The position numbers were made by a program, and so were the translations under genes. From Cyanobacteria bacterium UBA7694 (lineage in GTDB: Bacteria; Cyanobacteriota; Sericytochromatia; UBA7694), in contig DLGM01000479.1 in assembly GCA_002482705.1 (NCBI GenBank), positions 1 to 5,124 on the forward strand: a DNA stretch of 5,124 bases, read 5' to 3'. Under the pieces are notes generated by a model. That model was not told the DNA's origin. It ran no database searches and was given only the letters and a program-made list of their open reading frames with translations. The first letter of the stretch is position 1; every line of letters begins with the position of its first letter. This document shows, in pieces, positions 1-5,124 of the stretch.

Positions 1-1440
1 GACACCTTTGTCAGCCAACAGCCCTCCCTGGCCCTTGAAAAAGTACTCGGACTCTGGCGCCGCGCCCTGCTTTGGCATGAACAGCAGGTGCCCGCCAATG
101 CCTGCGAAGATCTCGACCAGGCCCTGGCGATAGCCCTCCAGCTTCAACAAACAGGCCACCCCGTCGAAAGCGAATGGTTATTGCGCATGTATGCCCTACG
201 CGCCATGCTCCACCGCGAGTTGGGACATGTGGATGAAGAAATTGGCACCTACCAAGCGATGCTCGAAATTCAGGCTCAGCAACGGGATCAGTGGCAAGAC
301 GAAACAGAGCTCGCCGTTGCCTATTTTAACCTGGCCCAGGCCTACGCTCGGCAACAGATGTATCCGGCGGCATTGAGCAACTATGGACAAGCCCTCGAAT
401 TGACCCAGTATCTCAAGCGTAGCCATCGCCCGGCGCTGATTTCCCTGGGCGAAATTTATGCTCACCGGGGGGCTTTGCACCAAGATTTAGCCCAACCCGA
501 GCAGGCGCTGGCAGATTTCCAAAAGGCCCTCCAACATTTACAGCGGCAGCGCAACCCTGAAGGAGGGGGGCTGCGTGATCTGGCTCTGCACACTTATTTG
601 CGCCGCGCCCTGATCTATCTCGAGCGCGATCAGCTACGGCGGGCATTGGGAGACTATACCACCGCGCTGGCGCTCTTTGATCAAGCTCCCACTCTCAAGC
701 GACGCGAGCGGGAACAGCGGGCCGAAACCCAACTCAATCGCGCCAATGTCGCCCGCCTCTTAGGGGATCAGGAACAGGCCACCACCGATCTGGCCGAAGC
801 CCAAACAACCCTGCTGCAATTACAAACAGAGCACCTGCTTACCCGCCGGGAACTGCTGGCCCGCGTTTGGCTGGGACAGGCCCGCCTCGCCAGCGAATCC
901 AACCCCGTCACCGCAGTGCAAGCTTATAACCAAGCGCTGCAACTCTTTGAACGCTTGCGCCGCAAACATCAATTAACGGATGTGGGCGAACTGGCCACCG
1001 CCTGCCTCGAACGGGGCAGCCTCCATTGCCAATTGGGACAGCCCCAAAGCGCCCTTGAAGACCTGAGCCAAGCTCTGGCCATCTGGGAGTTTCAGCGCAA
1101 TCAAGACCAGCCCTTTGAGCGGGACAGCTTGATTCAGGCCTATACCCTGCGCGGGTTTATCCAGGCCCTCGAATTTGAACGCCCGGAAGCTGCAATTGCC
1201 AATTTTTTACAGGTCGAAGCCCTGCAGCCAGGCCTCGCCAGTTATGATTTGGCCTGTCTTTATGCACGCCAGGGCTCTTTGGACGAGGCCTTTGCCTGGC
1301 TGGCTGTGCACCTGCGCCAGCCGGAGCGCTTGCCCGACGCCGAACTAAAGAACGACCCCGATCTGGCCGCCCTGCGCGCTGATGCTCGCTGGGATGCAGC
1401 CATTTGCTGCGTTGAAGCGGGGATTTCCCACGCGTTATAA
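1..1440 (+). CDS. TPR-repeat protein (5'-truncated by window edge)
   Basis: Tetratricopeptide-repeat protein, probably a protein-interaction scaffold; partner and pathway unknown. The frame is open to base 1. The first possible start is a GTG at 88 with no Shine-Dalgarno before it, and the 29 codons upstream read as normal helical protein, so the true start most likely lies outside the window. Counting from that GTG (450 residues), helix-pair repeats of TPR type occur at about 33-66, 74-107, 117-151, 167-200, 211-245, 256-290, 301-335 and 348-380, with typical small and aromatic positions (for example AYFNLAQAYARQ, YPAALSNYGQALEL, PEQALADFQKAL). The C-terminus (385-437) has a YDLACLYARQG helix followed by a DPDLAALRADARW-like tail, a common ending in bacterial TPR proteins. 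There is no signal peptide or membrane helix in the visible part, so it may be cytoplasmic, but the missing N-terminus could change that. The last bases carry a predicted promoter for the next gene. TPR assignment is firm; function is unknown. Confidence 0.88.
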   Translation, partial: DTFVSQQPSLALEKVLGLWRRALLWHEQQVPANACEDLDQALAIALQLQQTGHPVESEWLLRMYALRAMLHRELGHVDEEIGTYQAMLEIQAQQRDQWQDETELAVAYFNLAQAYARQQMYPAALSNYGQALELTQYLKRSHRPALISLGEIYAHRGALHQDLAQPEQALADFQKALQHLQRQRNPEGGGLRDLALHTYLRRALIYLERDQLRRALGDYTTALALFDQAPTLKRREREQRAETQLNRANVARLLGDQEQATTDLAEAQTTLLQLQTEHLLTRRELLARVWLGQARLASESNPVTAVQAYNQALQLFERLRRKHQLTDVGELATACLERGSLHCQLGQPQSALEDLSQALAIWEFQRNQDQPFERDSLIQAYTLRGFIQALEFERPEAAIANFLQVEALQPGLASYDLACLYARQGSLDEAFAWLAVHLRQPERLPDAELKNDPDLAALRADARWDAAICCVEAGISHAL

Positions 1441-1441
1441 T
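1412..1441 (+). promoter_or_regulatory. Predicted sigma-70-type promoter for the His-rich protein gene
   Basis: A perfect TATAAT -10 box lies at 1436-1441 and a TTGAAG -35-like box (TTGA matches TTGACA) at 1412-1417, separated by 18 bp. The -10 overlaps the TAA stop of the TPR gene (1438-1440). Transcription would start near 1447-1449, just ahead of the Shine-Dalgarno at 1450, leaving a leader of roughly a dozen nucleotides. Seen in sequence; activity is inferred. Confidence 0.6.
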
Positions 1442-1449
1442 GGCTGCGC

Positions 1450-1456
1450 GAGGTAA
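1450..1456 (+). promoter_or_regulatory. Shine-Dalgarno that decides the start at 1461
   Basis: GAGGTAA at 1450-1456 has its GAGGT core six bases before the ATG at 1461. This supports 1461 rather than the in-frame ATG at 1440, which lies inside the predicted -10/TAATG sequence and has no ribosome site. The signal peptide also begins cleanly at 1461. Confidence 0.7.
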
Positions 1457-1460
1457 CCCC

Positions 1461-1877
1461 ATGAAACGTATTCTGTCTTGCTTATGTGTATCCCTTTTAA
1501 TCGCCAGCCCCGCTCTCGCCCATGGGGGGCATTCTCACAAGGCTGATCCCACCCACCTACATCGGGCCGTGGCGGGCATGGAAGTGGCGTTGCAGGTACG
1601 ACCTGGGCCGCAAGCCCCCCAGCGTCAACTGGCGGTCGTAATTACCGACAAACAATCCGGGCGCTGGTTATCCGGCGACGTACGCATCAAGGTCGTGGCC
1701 CCCACCGGCAAAACCATCGGCCCTGAAGCGGGCAGCCCCATGGTGCCACAGGCTCTGAAACAGGGCCCTGAGTACCGCCTGATCCTGCCCATGCCCCAAC
1801 GCGGCCTGTACCGCGCGATGGTGCAGTTTCGCATTGCCGGAAAAATTCACCAGGCCCCCTTTGAAATCAAGCACTAA
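1461..1877 (+). CDS. Secreted His-rich protein, YtkA/FixH-like
   Basis: A 138-aa exported protein. Residues 1-20 form a signal peptide: basic MKR, a hydrophobic core, then a PALA|HG cleavage site. The predicted mature protein starts at His21 and carries a cluster of His21, His24, His26, His32 and His34, a plausible divalent-metal or copper ligand set. Residues about 45-138 are predicted beta-rich, with a pattern like YtkA/FixH domains: a VVITDK strand, a VRIKVVAPTG strand, a YRLILPMPQRGLYRAMVQF stretch and a closing strand ending in PFEIKH. It probably acts in the periplasm. The ATG at 1440 would add seven residues before the signal peptide and lacks a ribosome site, so 1461 is preferred. It has its own predicted promoter and overlaps the next gene by one base (TAATG), implying co-translation. 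The family call rests on pattern similarity only; a CopC-like copper chaperone is an alternative. Real gene: confident. Function: tentative. Confidence 0.82.
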   Translation: MKRILSCLCVSLLIASPALAHGGHSHKADPTHLHRAVAGMEVALQVRPGPQAPQRQLAVVITDKQSGRWLSGDVRIKVVAPTGKTIGPEAGSPMVPQALKQGPEYRLILPMPQRGLYRAMVQFRIAGKIHQAPFEIKH

Positions 1878-2359
1878 TGGCCGATGAAATGGATATGTCC
1901 GGGGTTGGCAACGATGCCATCTTGCAAGCCCTGCAACAACCCCTGACCCTGCAAGAGCTCGATTATGCACAGGTTTGGGCCCATCCCCATAATCAGTGGG
2001 TACACTTTCCCATTGCCCTGGGCCTCACTGGAGTAGTGCTGGTATTGTTGGCGCGGCGTTGGCCCAGCCTGTATACCAGTGCCGCAGTCTGCCTGACAAT
2101 GGGAGCCTTGGGAGGGGTAACGGCCAGCATAACGGGCTGGCTGCAGCGCGAATCGTTCACCACCGGCCCTTGGAGCTATGTCTTACAGGTGCATCAAACC
2201 TTTGGGTTCCTGGCCAGCGCTTATTTGGTGCTGTGTGCATTTGTGAGTTGGCGTCCGGCTTTTCGCCCTTGGCTGTGGCTATACGTACTGCCCCTGGCTG
2301 TTGGGCTGTTTGTCGCGGCCCTCTATGGGGGTTTTCTCAGTAGCAGCAGTAGCCTCTAG
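1877..2359 (+). CDS. DUF2231-like four-helix membrane protein
   Basis: A 160-aa integral membrane protein of unknown function. After a polar N-terminal segment of about 40 residues it has the hallmark HPHNQWVHFPIAL stretch (residues 36-48) that resembles DUF2231 proteins. Predicted membrane helices are at about 43-59, 65-87, 103-122 and 130-152. A Gly-Trp pair ends helix 2 (ITGWL, 85-89), and His106 sits at the start of helix 3 (VHQTFG). His36, His38, His43 and His106 lie at predicted membrane boundaries and could bind heme, metal or quinone; this is inference. There is no cleavable signal peptide; a Ser-rich tail (155-159) ends the protein. The ATG overlaps the stop of the His-rich gene (TAATG) and has no clear Shine-Dalgarno, so translation is probably coupled. 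In-frame ATGs at 1889 and 1895 are weaker alternatives. The coupling suggests it works with the upstream exported protein at the membrane. Confidence 0.82.
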   Translation: MADEMDMSGVGNDAILQALQQPLTLQELDYAQVWAHPHNQWVHFPIALGLTGVVLVLLARRWPSLYTSAAVCLTMGALGGVTASITGWLQRESFTTGPWSYVLQVHQTFGFLASAYLVLCAFVSWRPAFRPWLWLYVLPLAVGLFVAALYGGFLSSSSSL

Positions 2360-2371
2360 CAACGTACGTTG
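2360..2371. repeat. Perfect 12-bp palindrome after the DUF2231-like gene
   Basis: CAACGTACGTTG is a perfect inverted repeat with no spacer, starting on the base after the stop codon. It has no T-tract, so it is not a classical terminator; it could be a protein-binding site or chance. A second near-palindrome, TTAGCGCGTTAA (one G/T mismatch), lies at 2377-2388, its centre 17 bp further on. Confidence 0.4.
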
Positions 2372-2408
2372 GTGTCTTAGCGCGTTAACAGCCCCGTGCA
2401 CCTACGCC

Positions 2409-2438
2409 CCCGACCCCACCCAACAGGGCGGGGTAGGG
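2409..2438 (+). other. GC-rich hairpin upstream of the TPR glycosyltransferase gene
   Basis: ACCCCACCC (2413-2421) pairs with GGGCGGGGT (2426-2434) around an AACA loop with a single A/C mismatch. Three more C-G pairs extend the stem (2409-2411 with 2436-2438) across one further mismatch. No run of T follows; the next bases are TAAAATACC. It may attenuate read-through from the upstream genes or occlude the promoter region, but it does not meet the usual Rho-independent terminator pattern. Confidence 0.5.
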
Positions 2439-2444
2439 TAAAAT
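2439..2444 (+). promoter_or_regulatory. Possible -10 box (TAAAAT) giving a near-leaderless transcript
   Basis: TAAAAT matches five of six bases of TATAAT and ends six bases before the ATG at 2451, so a start seven bases downstream would fall on or next to the start codon. No -35-like hexamer is visible at the normal distance; that position is occupied by the GC-rich hairpin. If real, this promoter would depend on an activator or a -10-only mode. Confidence 0.35.
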
Positions 2445-2450
2445 ACCTCC

Positions 2451-4721
2451 ATGAAGCAATCTTCCAACCCCGATATTCTCTTAGCACAAGCTTTGGCTCT
2501 CCATCAAGCCGGGAACCCCCTCGCCGCCACCCCCCTGTACGAAAAAATTCTGCGCCGCCACCCCCAACACCCAGAGGCCCTGCACCTGCTCGGCCTCTGT
2601 GCCCTCCAGGCTGGCAACCCCACCAAAGCCAAACGCCTGATCGAACAGGCCATCGCCATCAGCCCCACCCCCGCCTATTACAACAATCTCGCCAAGGTCT
2701 TGCAAAACCAAGGGCAGATCGCAGCGGCCCTCGACCCTTTACGCCATTCCCTGACCCTGGATCCCAACCAACCGGCCACCGCTTTCCAACTGGCTCTGTG
2801 GCTTCAAGATACCGGTGGCTTGGCCGAAGCCGAACAGATCTACCGGGGCTTAGCCGCCACCTTCCCAGACCAGCCCGATACCTGTATGAATCTGGGCAAT
2901 ACCCTGCTCGATCAACACCGTCCCCAAGAGGCCCGGCCCTGGATTGAAAAAGCCCTGGCCCTCAAACCCCAGGATGCCGTGGTCGCTTATAACCATGGCC
3001 GCCTGATGCTCGCCTTGGGTGAAGTGGAGCAAGCGCTGGCCAGCCTCAACCGGGCCATCACCCTCAATCCCCATATCGCCGATTTTTACAATGCTCTCGG
3101 TAGCCTGTACCAACAGACGGCCCGGTACCCGGAAGCCATTGCCGCCTACCAACAGGCATTGGCCCGGAATCCCGGACTGGTAGCCGTTTACAATAACCTG
3201 GGCACCTGCTTCCAAGAACACCGACAACCAGAGCAAGCCCGCGCCTATTATGTCAAAGCCCTAGAACAAGCGCCCCAGTTTGCCGAAGCCCGGATTAACT
3301 TGGGCAATTTGCTGCGTGAGCAGGGCGAATTACACTCAGCCGATGCCGAATACACCCAAGCCCTACATATCCCAGGCGTCCATTTTCGCCGTGCCCTGAT
3401 GCTGCCGCCGATTTACACCGACAGCGCTGATGTCGCCCAATGGCGTACCCGTTACAGCCAAGCTCTAGATGTTCTGGAAGCCGAGCCGCCCAAATTGCAG
3501 GACCCTTACCAAGAAATCCAGATGACCAACTTTTACCTGCCCTACCAAGGGCTGGCCGACCGGGCCCTGCAAGAGCAACTGAATCGTGTGCTGCGCCTAG
3601 CCTGCCCCAGCCTAGCCTGGGAAGCCCCACAACTGGGCTCTGGGAACAAACGCCTGCGCATTGGTTTTGTTTCCCGCCACTTCCGCCAGCACACCATAGC
3701 CCATCTTTTCCGCCATCTGCTGCGTCTATTGCCCCGCGACAGCTTTGAAGTGGTGGCCTGCCTGGTAGATCCCCAGAGTGATGCCGTCAGTGAAGCAATC
3801 AAAGCCGATGCCGACCACTGGATCGCCCTGCCCCTCCAGTTGGGGCGGGCCCGCGAAGCCTTGGCCGACCTGCGTGCTGATATCCTCTTTTATACCGACA
3901 TTGGCATGGAGCCCTTTACCTATTTTCTGACCTTTGCCCGACTGGCCCCGGTGCAGGCTGTCACGTGGGGGCATCCGATCACCACGGGCAGCCCAGTGAT
4001 GGATTATTTCTTTTCCAGTCAGGCGCTTGAAACAGAAGGGGCTCAGGCCCACTATACTGAGCGGCTGGTGGCCATGGATCGCCTACTGTCATGGTATGAA
4101 GAACCGCAACGCCCCGATCCCCTGCCCACCCGTGAGCAGTTGGGGCTGCCGACCGATCACAATCTGTATGTATGCCCCCAGAGCCTGTTTAAACTGCACC
4201 CCGACTATGATGCCTACTTACACGGCATTCTCAGCGGTGACCCGAAAGGTGAGATTGTGCTGCTGGCCGGGCAACAGGCCCACTGGCAAAACCTCCTGCA
4301 AGCGCGCTTCCAGCGTACTTTACCCGGCCTGAGCGAGCGCATCCGTTATGTCTCGCGCCTGTCGCGCAGCGAATACTGGGGGCTGCTGGCCCAAGCAGAC
4401 GTGATGCTCGATCCGATCCACTTTGTCGGCGGCAATAGCTCTTATGAAGGATTTGCCATGGGGGCTGCGATTGTCACCCAACCCTCGCCATGGCTCAAAG
4501 GGCGGATCACCGCTGCCCAATACCAGCAAATGGGGCTGTCACAAGGGATTTGTGCCGATCGGGAAAGTTATGTGCAGCAGGCCCTGCGCTGGGGCACTGA
4601 CCCCGAAGCCCGCCACGCTTGGCAAACACACATTGTAGAGCGGCGCAGTGCTTTGTTCCATGATCACAGCGCCGTCAGTGAATTTGCTGCGGCGCTGCTG
4701 AACTGTTGGGAAAGCCGTTAG
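2451..4721 (+). CDS. TPR-GT41 glycosyltransferase, SPINDLY/OGT-like
   Basis: A 756-aa predicted glycosyltransferase with an N-terminal TPR superhelix and a C-terminal GT41 region. About nine TPRs run from residue 10 to 307 (for example 10-40, 43-75, 142-174, 210-241, 244-275), ending in repeats such as VYNNLGTCFQEHRQPEQA. A linker spans about 308-400. The catalytic part (401-756) starts with RLRIGFVSRHF; His414 aligns by eye with human OGT His498. It continues with YTDIGMEP (481-488), a QAVTWGHPITTG stretch (502-513), MDYFFSS, Lys581 in the LFKLHP motif (counterpart of OGT Lys842) and a GGNSSYEGFAMGAAIVT nucleotide-sugar segment (660-676). Family members transfer a sugar from a nucleotide donor to Ser/Thr or other side chains of proteins; donor and acceptor here are unknown. 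No signal peptide or membrane helix, so it is probably cytoplasmic. The ATG at 2451 begins a repeat-like helix almost at once and has no Shine-Dalgarno. The gene is preceded by a 91-bp gap and ends overlapping the convergent lipoprotein gene. Confidence 0.9.
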   Translation: MKQSSNPDILLAQALALHQAGNPLAATPLYEKILRRHPQHPEALHLLGLCALQAGNPTKAKRLIEQAIAISPTPAYYNNLAKVLQNQGQIAAALDPLRHSLTLDPNQPATAFQLALWLQDTGGLAEAEQIYRGLAATFPDQPDTCMNLGNTLLDQHRPQEARPWIEKALALKPQDAVVAYNHGRLMLALGEVEQALASLNRAITLNPHIADFYNALGSLYQQTARYPEAIAAYQQALARNPGLVAVYNNLGTCFQEHRQPEQARAYYVKALEQAPQFAEARINLGNLLREQGELHSADAEYTQALHIPGVHFRRALMLPPIYTDSADVAQWRTRYSQALDVLEAEPPKLQDPYQEIQMTNFYLPYQGLADRALQEQLNRVLRLACPSLAWEAPQLGSGNKRLRIGFVSRHFRQHTIAHLFRHLLRLLPRDSFEVVACLVDPQSDAVSEAIKADADHWIALPLQLGRAREALADLRADILFYTDIGMEPFTYFLTFARLAPVQAVTWGHPITTGSPVMDYFFSSQALETEGAQAHYTERLVAMDRLLSWYEEPQRPDPLPTREQLGLPTDHNLYVCPQSLFKLHPDYDAYLHGILSGDPKGEIVLLAGQQAHWQNLLQARFQRTLPGLSERIRYVSRLSRSEYWGLLAQADVMLDPIHFVGGNSSYEGFAMGAAIVTQPSPWLKGRITAAQYQQMGLSQGICADRESYVQQALRWGTDPEARHAWQTHIVERRSALFHDHSAVSEFAAALLNCWESR

Positions 4722-5020
4722 AAGCTGTTGCAGGTGCTCTTTTGGTCGCTGTCAAAGCGGCCAGCAGCAGCCTTGAGCTTGGTGAGCGCTGCGGCATCAG
4801 CCTTGGTTTGTGCCAGCTCGATTTTTTCGAGGGTTTGCTCTACTTCCGTCAAGGCGGCGCGGCTGGTATTGGAGGGGGTTTTATGGGCCCCCCGCATGCA
4901 GCTCAAGACCGATTCAATTTTGGCAATCGTGACCGTCGGCTGAGGCGTCGTGCCGGGCACAGGTAACTGTGCGCAACCTGGAAACGCCAGGAACAGGGAA
5001 AGCAAGAGCAAATATTTCAT
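4718..5020 (-). CDS. Small putative lipoprotein
   Basis: A 100-aa protein that I do not recognise. The N-terminus is MKY followed by a Leu-rich core and LAFPGC, with Cys16 as the probable lipidated residue. The bases of a lipobox are present (Gly at -1), but Pro at -2 and Phe at -3 are atypical. A short Pro/Thr-rich linker (19-30) follows. Residues about 52-88 are predicted to be a long amphipathic, Ala/Lys/Glu-rich helix. Cys41 and Cys97 could form a disulfide in the envelope. The ATG is two bases after the stop of the preceding - strand gene, and a GAGGA motif (5033-5037) lies 12 bases upstream, slightly far for a ribosome site, so translation may be coupled. Its stop shares bases with the stop of the glycosyltransferase gene. 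It could be an envelope-anchored helper of the upstream gene product. Frame and signal sequence are convincing; role is unknown. Confidence 0.7.
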   Translation of the reverse strand: MKYLLLLSLFLAFPGCAQLPVPGTTPQPTVTIAKIESVLSCMRGAHKTPSNTSRAALTEVEQTLEKIELAQTKADAAALTKLKAAAGRFDSDQKSTCNSF

Positions 5021-5022
5021 AG

Positions 5023-5124
5023 CTATTCAAAGTCCTCAATAATTTCAATCTGGTGCATATCGGCCATATAATCGGGCTGGAACGCAAAGCGATTGGGAGG
5101 CAAAGAGGGGTGATAGGGCATGCC
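5023..5124 (-). CDS. 3' end of an upstream - strand gene (partial)
   Basis: The last 33 codons of an open frame ending in TAG (5023-5025), continuing past the right edge. The visible tail is Pro- and Tyr-rich at first (MPYHPSLPPNRFAF), then has a Met-rich turn and an acidic end (IEIIEDFE). The spacing of 2 bp to the lipoprotein ATG argues for one transcript. An ATG at 5119-5121 could also start a tiny 33-codon ORF, but the frame stays open upstream, so a gene tail is more likely. No family can be named from this piece. Confidence 0.55.
   Translation of the reverse strand, partial: GMPYHPSLPPNRFAFQPDYMADMHQIEIIEDFE

Noticed and set aside
1440..1460. Upstream ATG as the start of the His-rich protein
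   Set aside because: It lies within the -10/stop-codon sequence, lacks a ribosome site, and adds seven residues in front of a good signal peptide.
2405..2438. G-quadruplex in the intergenic GC-rich element
   Set aside because: Only three G-tracts of three or more are present on either strand, one short of the usual four; a simple hairpin explains it better.
2409..2444. Rho-independent terminator after the DUF2231-like gene
   Set aside because: The stem is strong, but no T-tract follows; the downstream bases are TAAAATACC.
2396..2947. A 183-codon + strand open frame rich in Pro, Arg and Ser
   Set aside because: It overlaps the start of the TPR glycosyltransferase in another frame, and its composition is the usual shadow of a GC-rich coding frame; no domain is visible.
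4706..4966. + strand open frames over the lipoprotein gene
   Set aside because: They are antisense to a frame with a clear lipoprotein signal sequence and show no recognisable features.
5050..5110. Separate promoter for the lipoprotein on the - strand (GATTATAT)
   Set aside because: No -35 hexamer at a proper distance is present, and the 2-bp spacing to the upstream gene fits co-transcription.

Overview
The window looks like an ordinary bacterial chromosome segment: moderately GC-rich, densely coded, with no transposon, tRNA, rRNA or CRISPR signature. The organism is probably Gram-negative, because there is a secreted His-rich protein with a cleavable signal peptide, a putative lipoprotein and a small multi-helix membrane protein. 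The Gln/Leu-rich TPR proteins, a SPINDLY-type TPR glycosyltransferase of the 'DIGM' subgroup and several starts without a clear Shine-Dalgarno would fit a cyanobacterium. That placement is a low-confidence inference, and no diagnostic gene such as a photosystem or phycobilisome gene is present.

Layout on the + strand: (1) the 3' part of a tetratricopeptide-repeat protein gene that enters from the left edge (1-1440). (2) A small His-rich exported protein with a YtkA/FixH-like C-terminal region (1461-1877). (3) A DUF2231-like four-helix membrane protein (1877-2359) whose start overlaps the stop of gene 2 as TAATG. A good sigma-70-type promoter lies in the tail of the TPR gene and should drive genes 2 and 3 as a unit. 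A 91-bp intergenic stretch follows. It holds a perfect 12-bp palindrome, a GC-rich hairpin and a TAAAAT box so close to the next ATG that the transcript may be leaderless. (4) A 756-aa protein with about nine TPRs fused to a GT41 (O-GlcNAc-transferase/SPINDLY-like) catalytic region (2451-4721).

On the - strand at the right: (5) a 100-aa putative lipoprotein (4718-5020), whose stop codon overlaps that of the glycosyltransferase tail to tail, and (6) the last 33 codons of an upstream - strand gene (5023-5124) that leaves the window, separated from the lipoprotein by 2 bp.

The most interesting unit is the gene 2-gene 3 pair. A secreted protein predicted to begin, once mature, with His-Gly-Gly-His-Ser-His is coupled to a membrane protein with several His residues at a predicted membrane boundary. 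This resembles a minimal metal-handling or redox module, loosely analogous to CopC/CopD, but that function is inferred and not shown. The TPR glycosyltransferase probably modifies a protein or peptide substrate; nothing here identifies the acceptor. No gene-free stretch longer than 300 bases exists.
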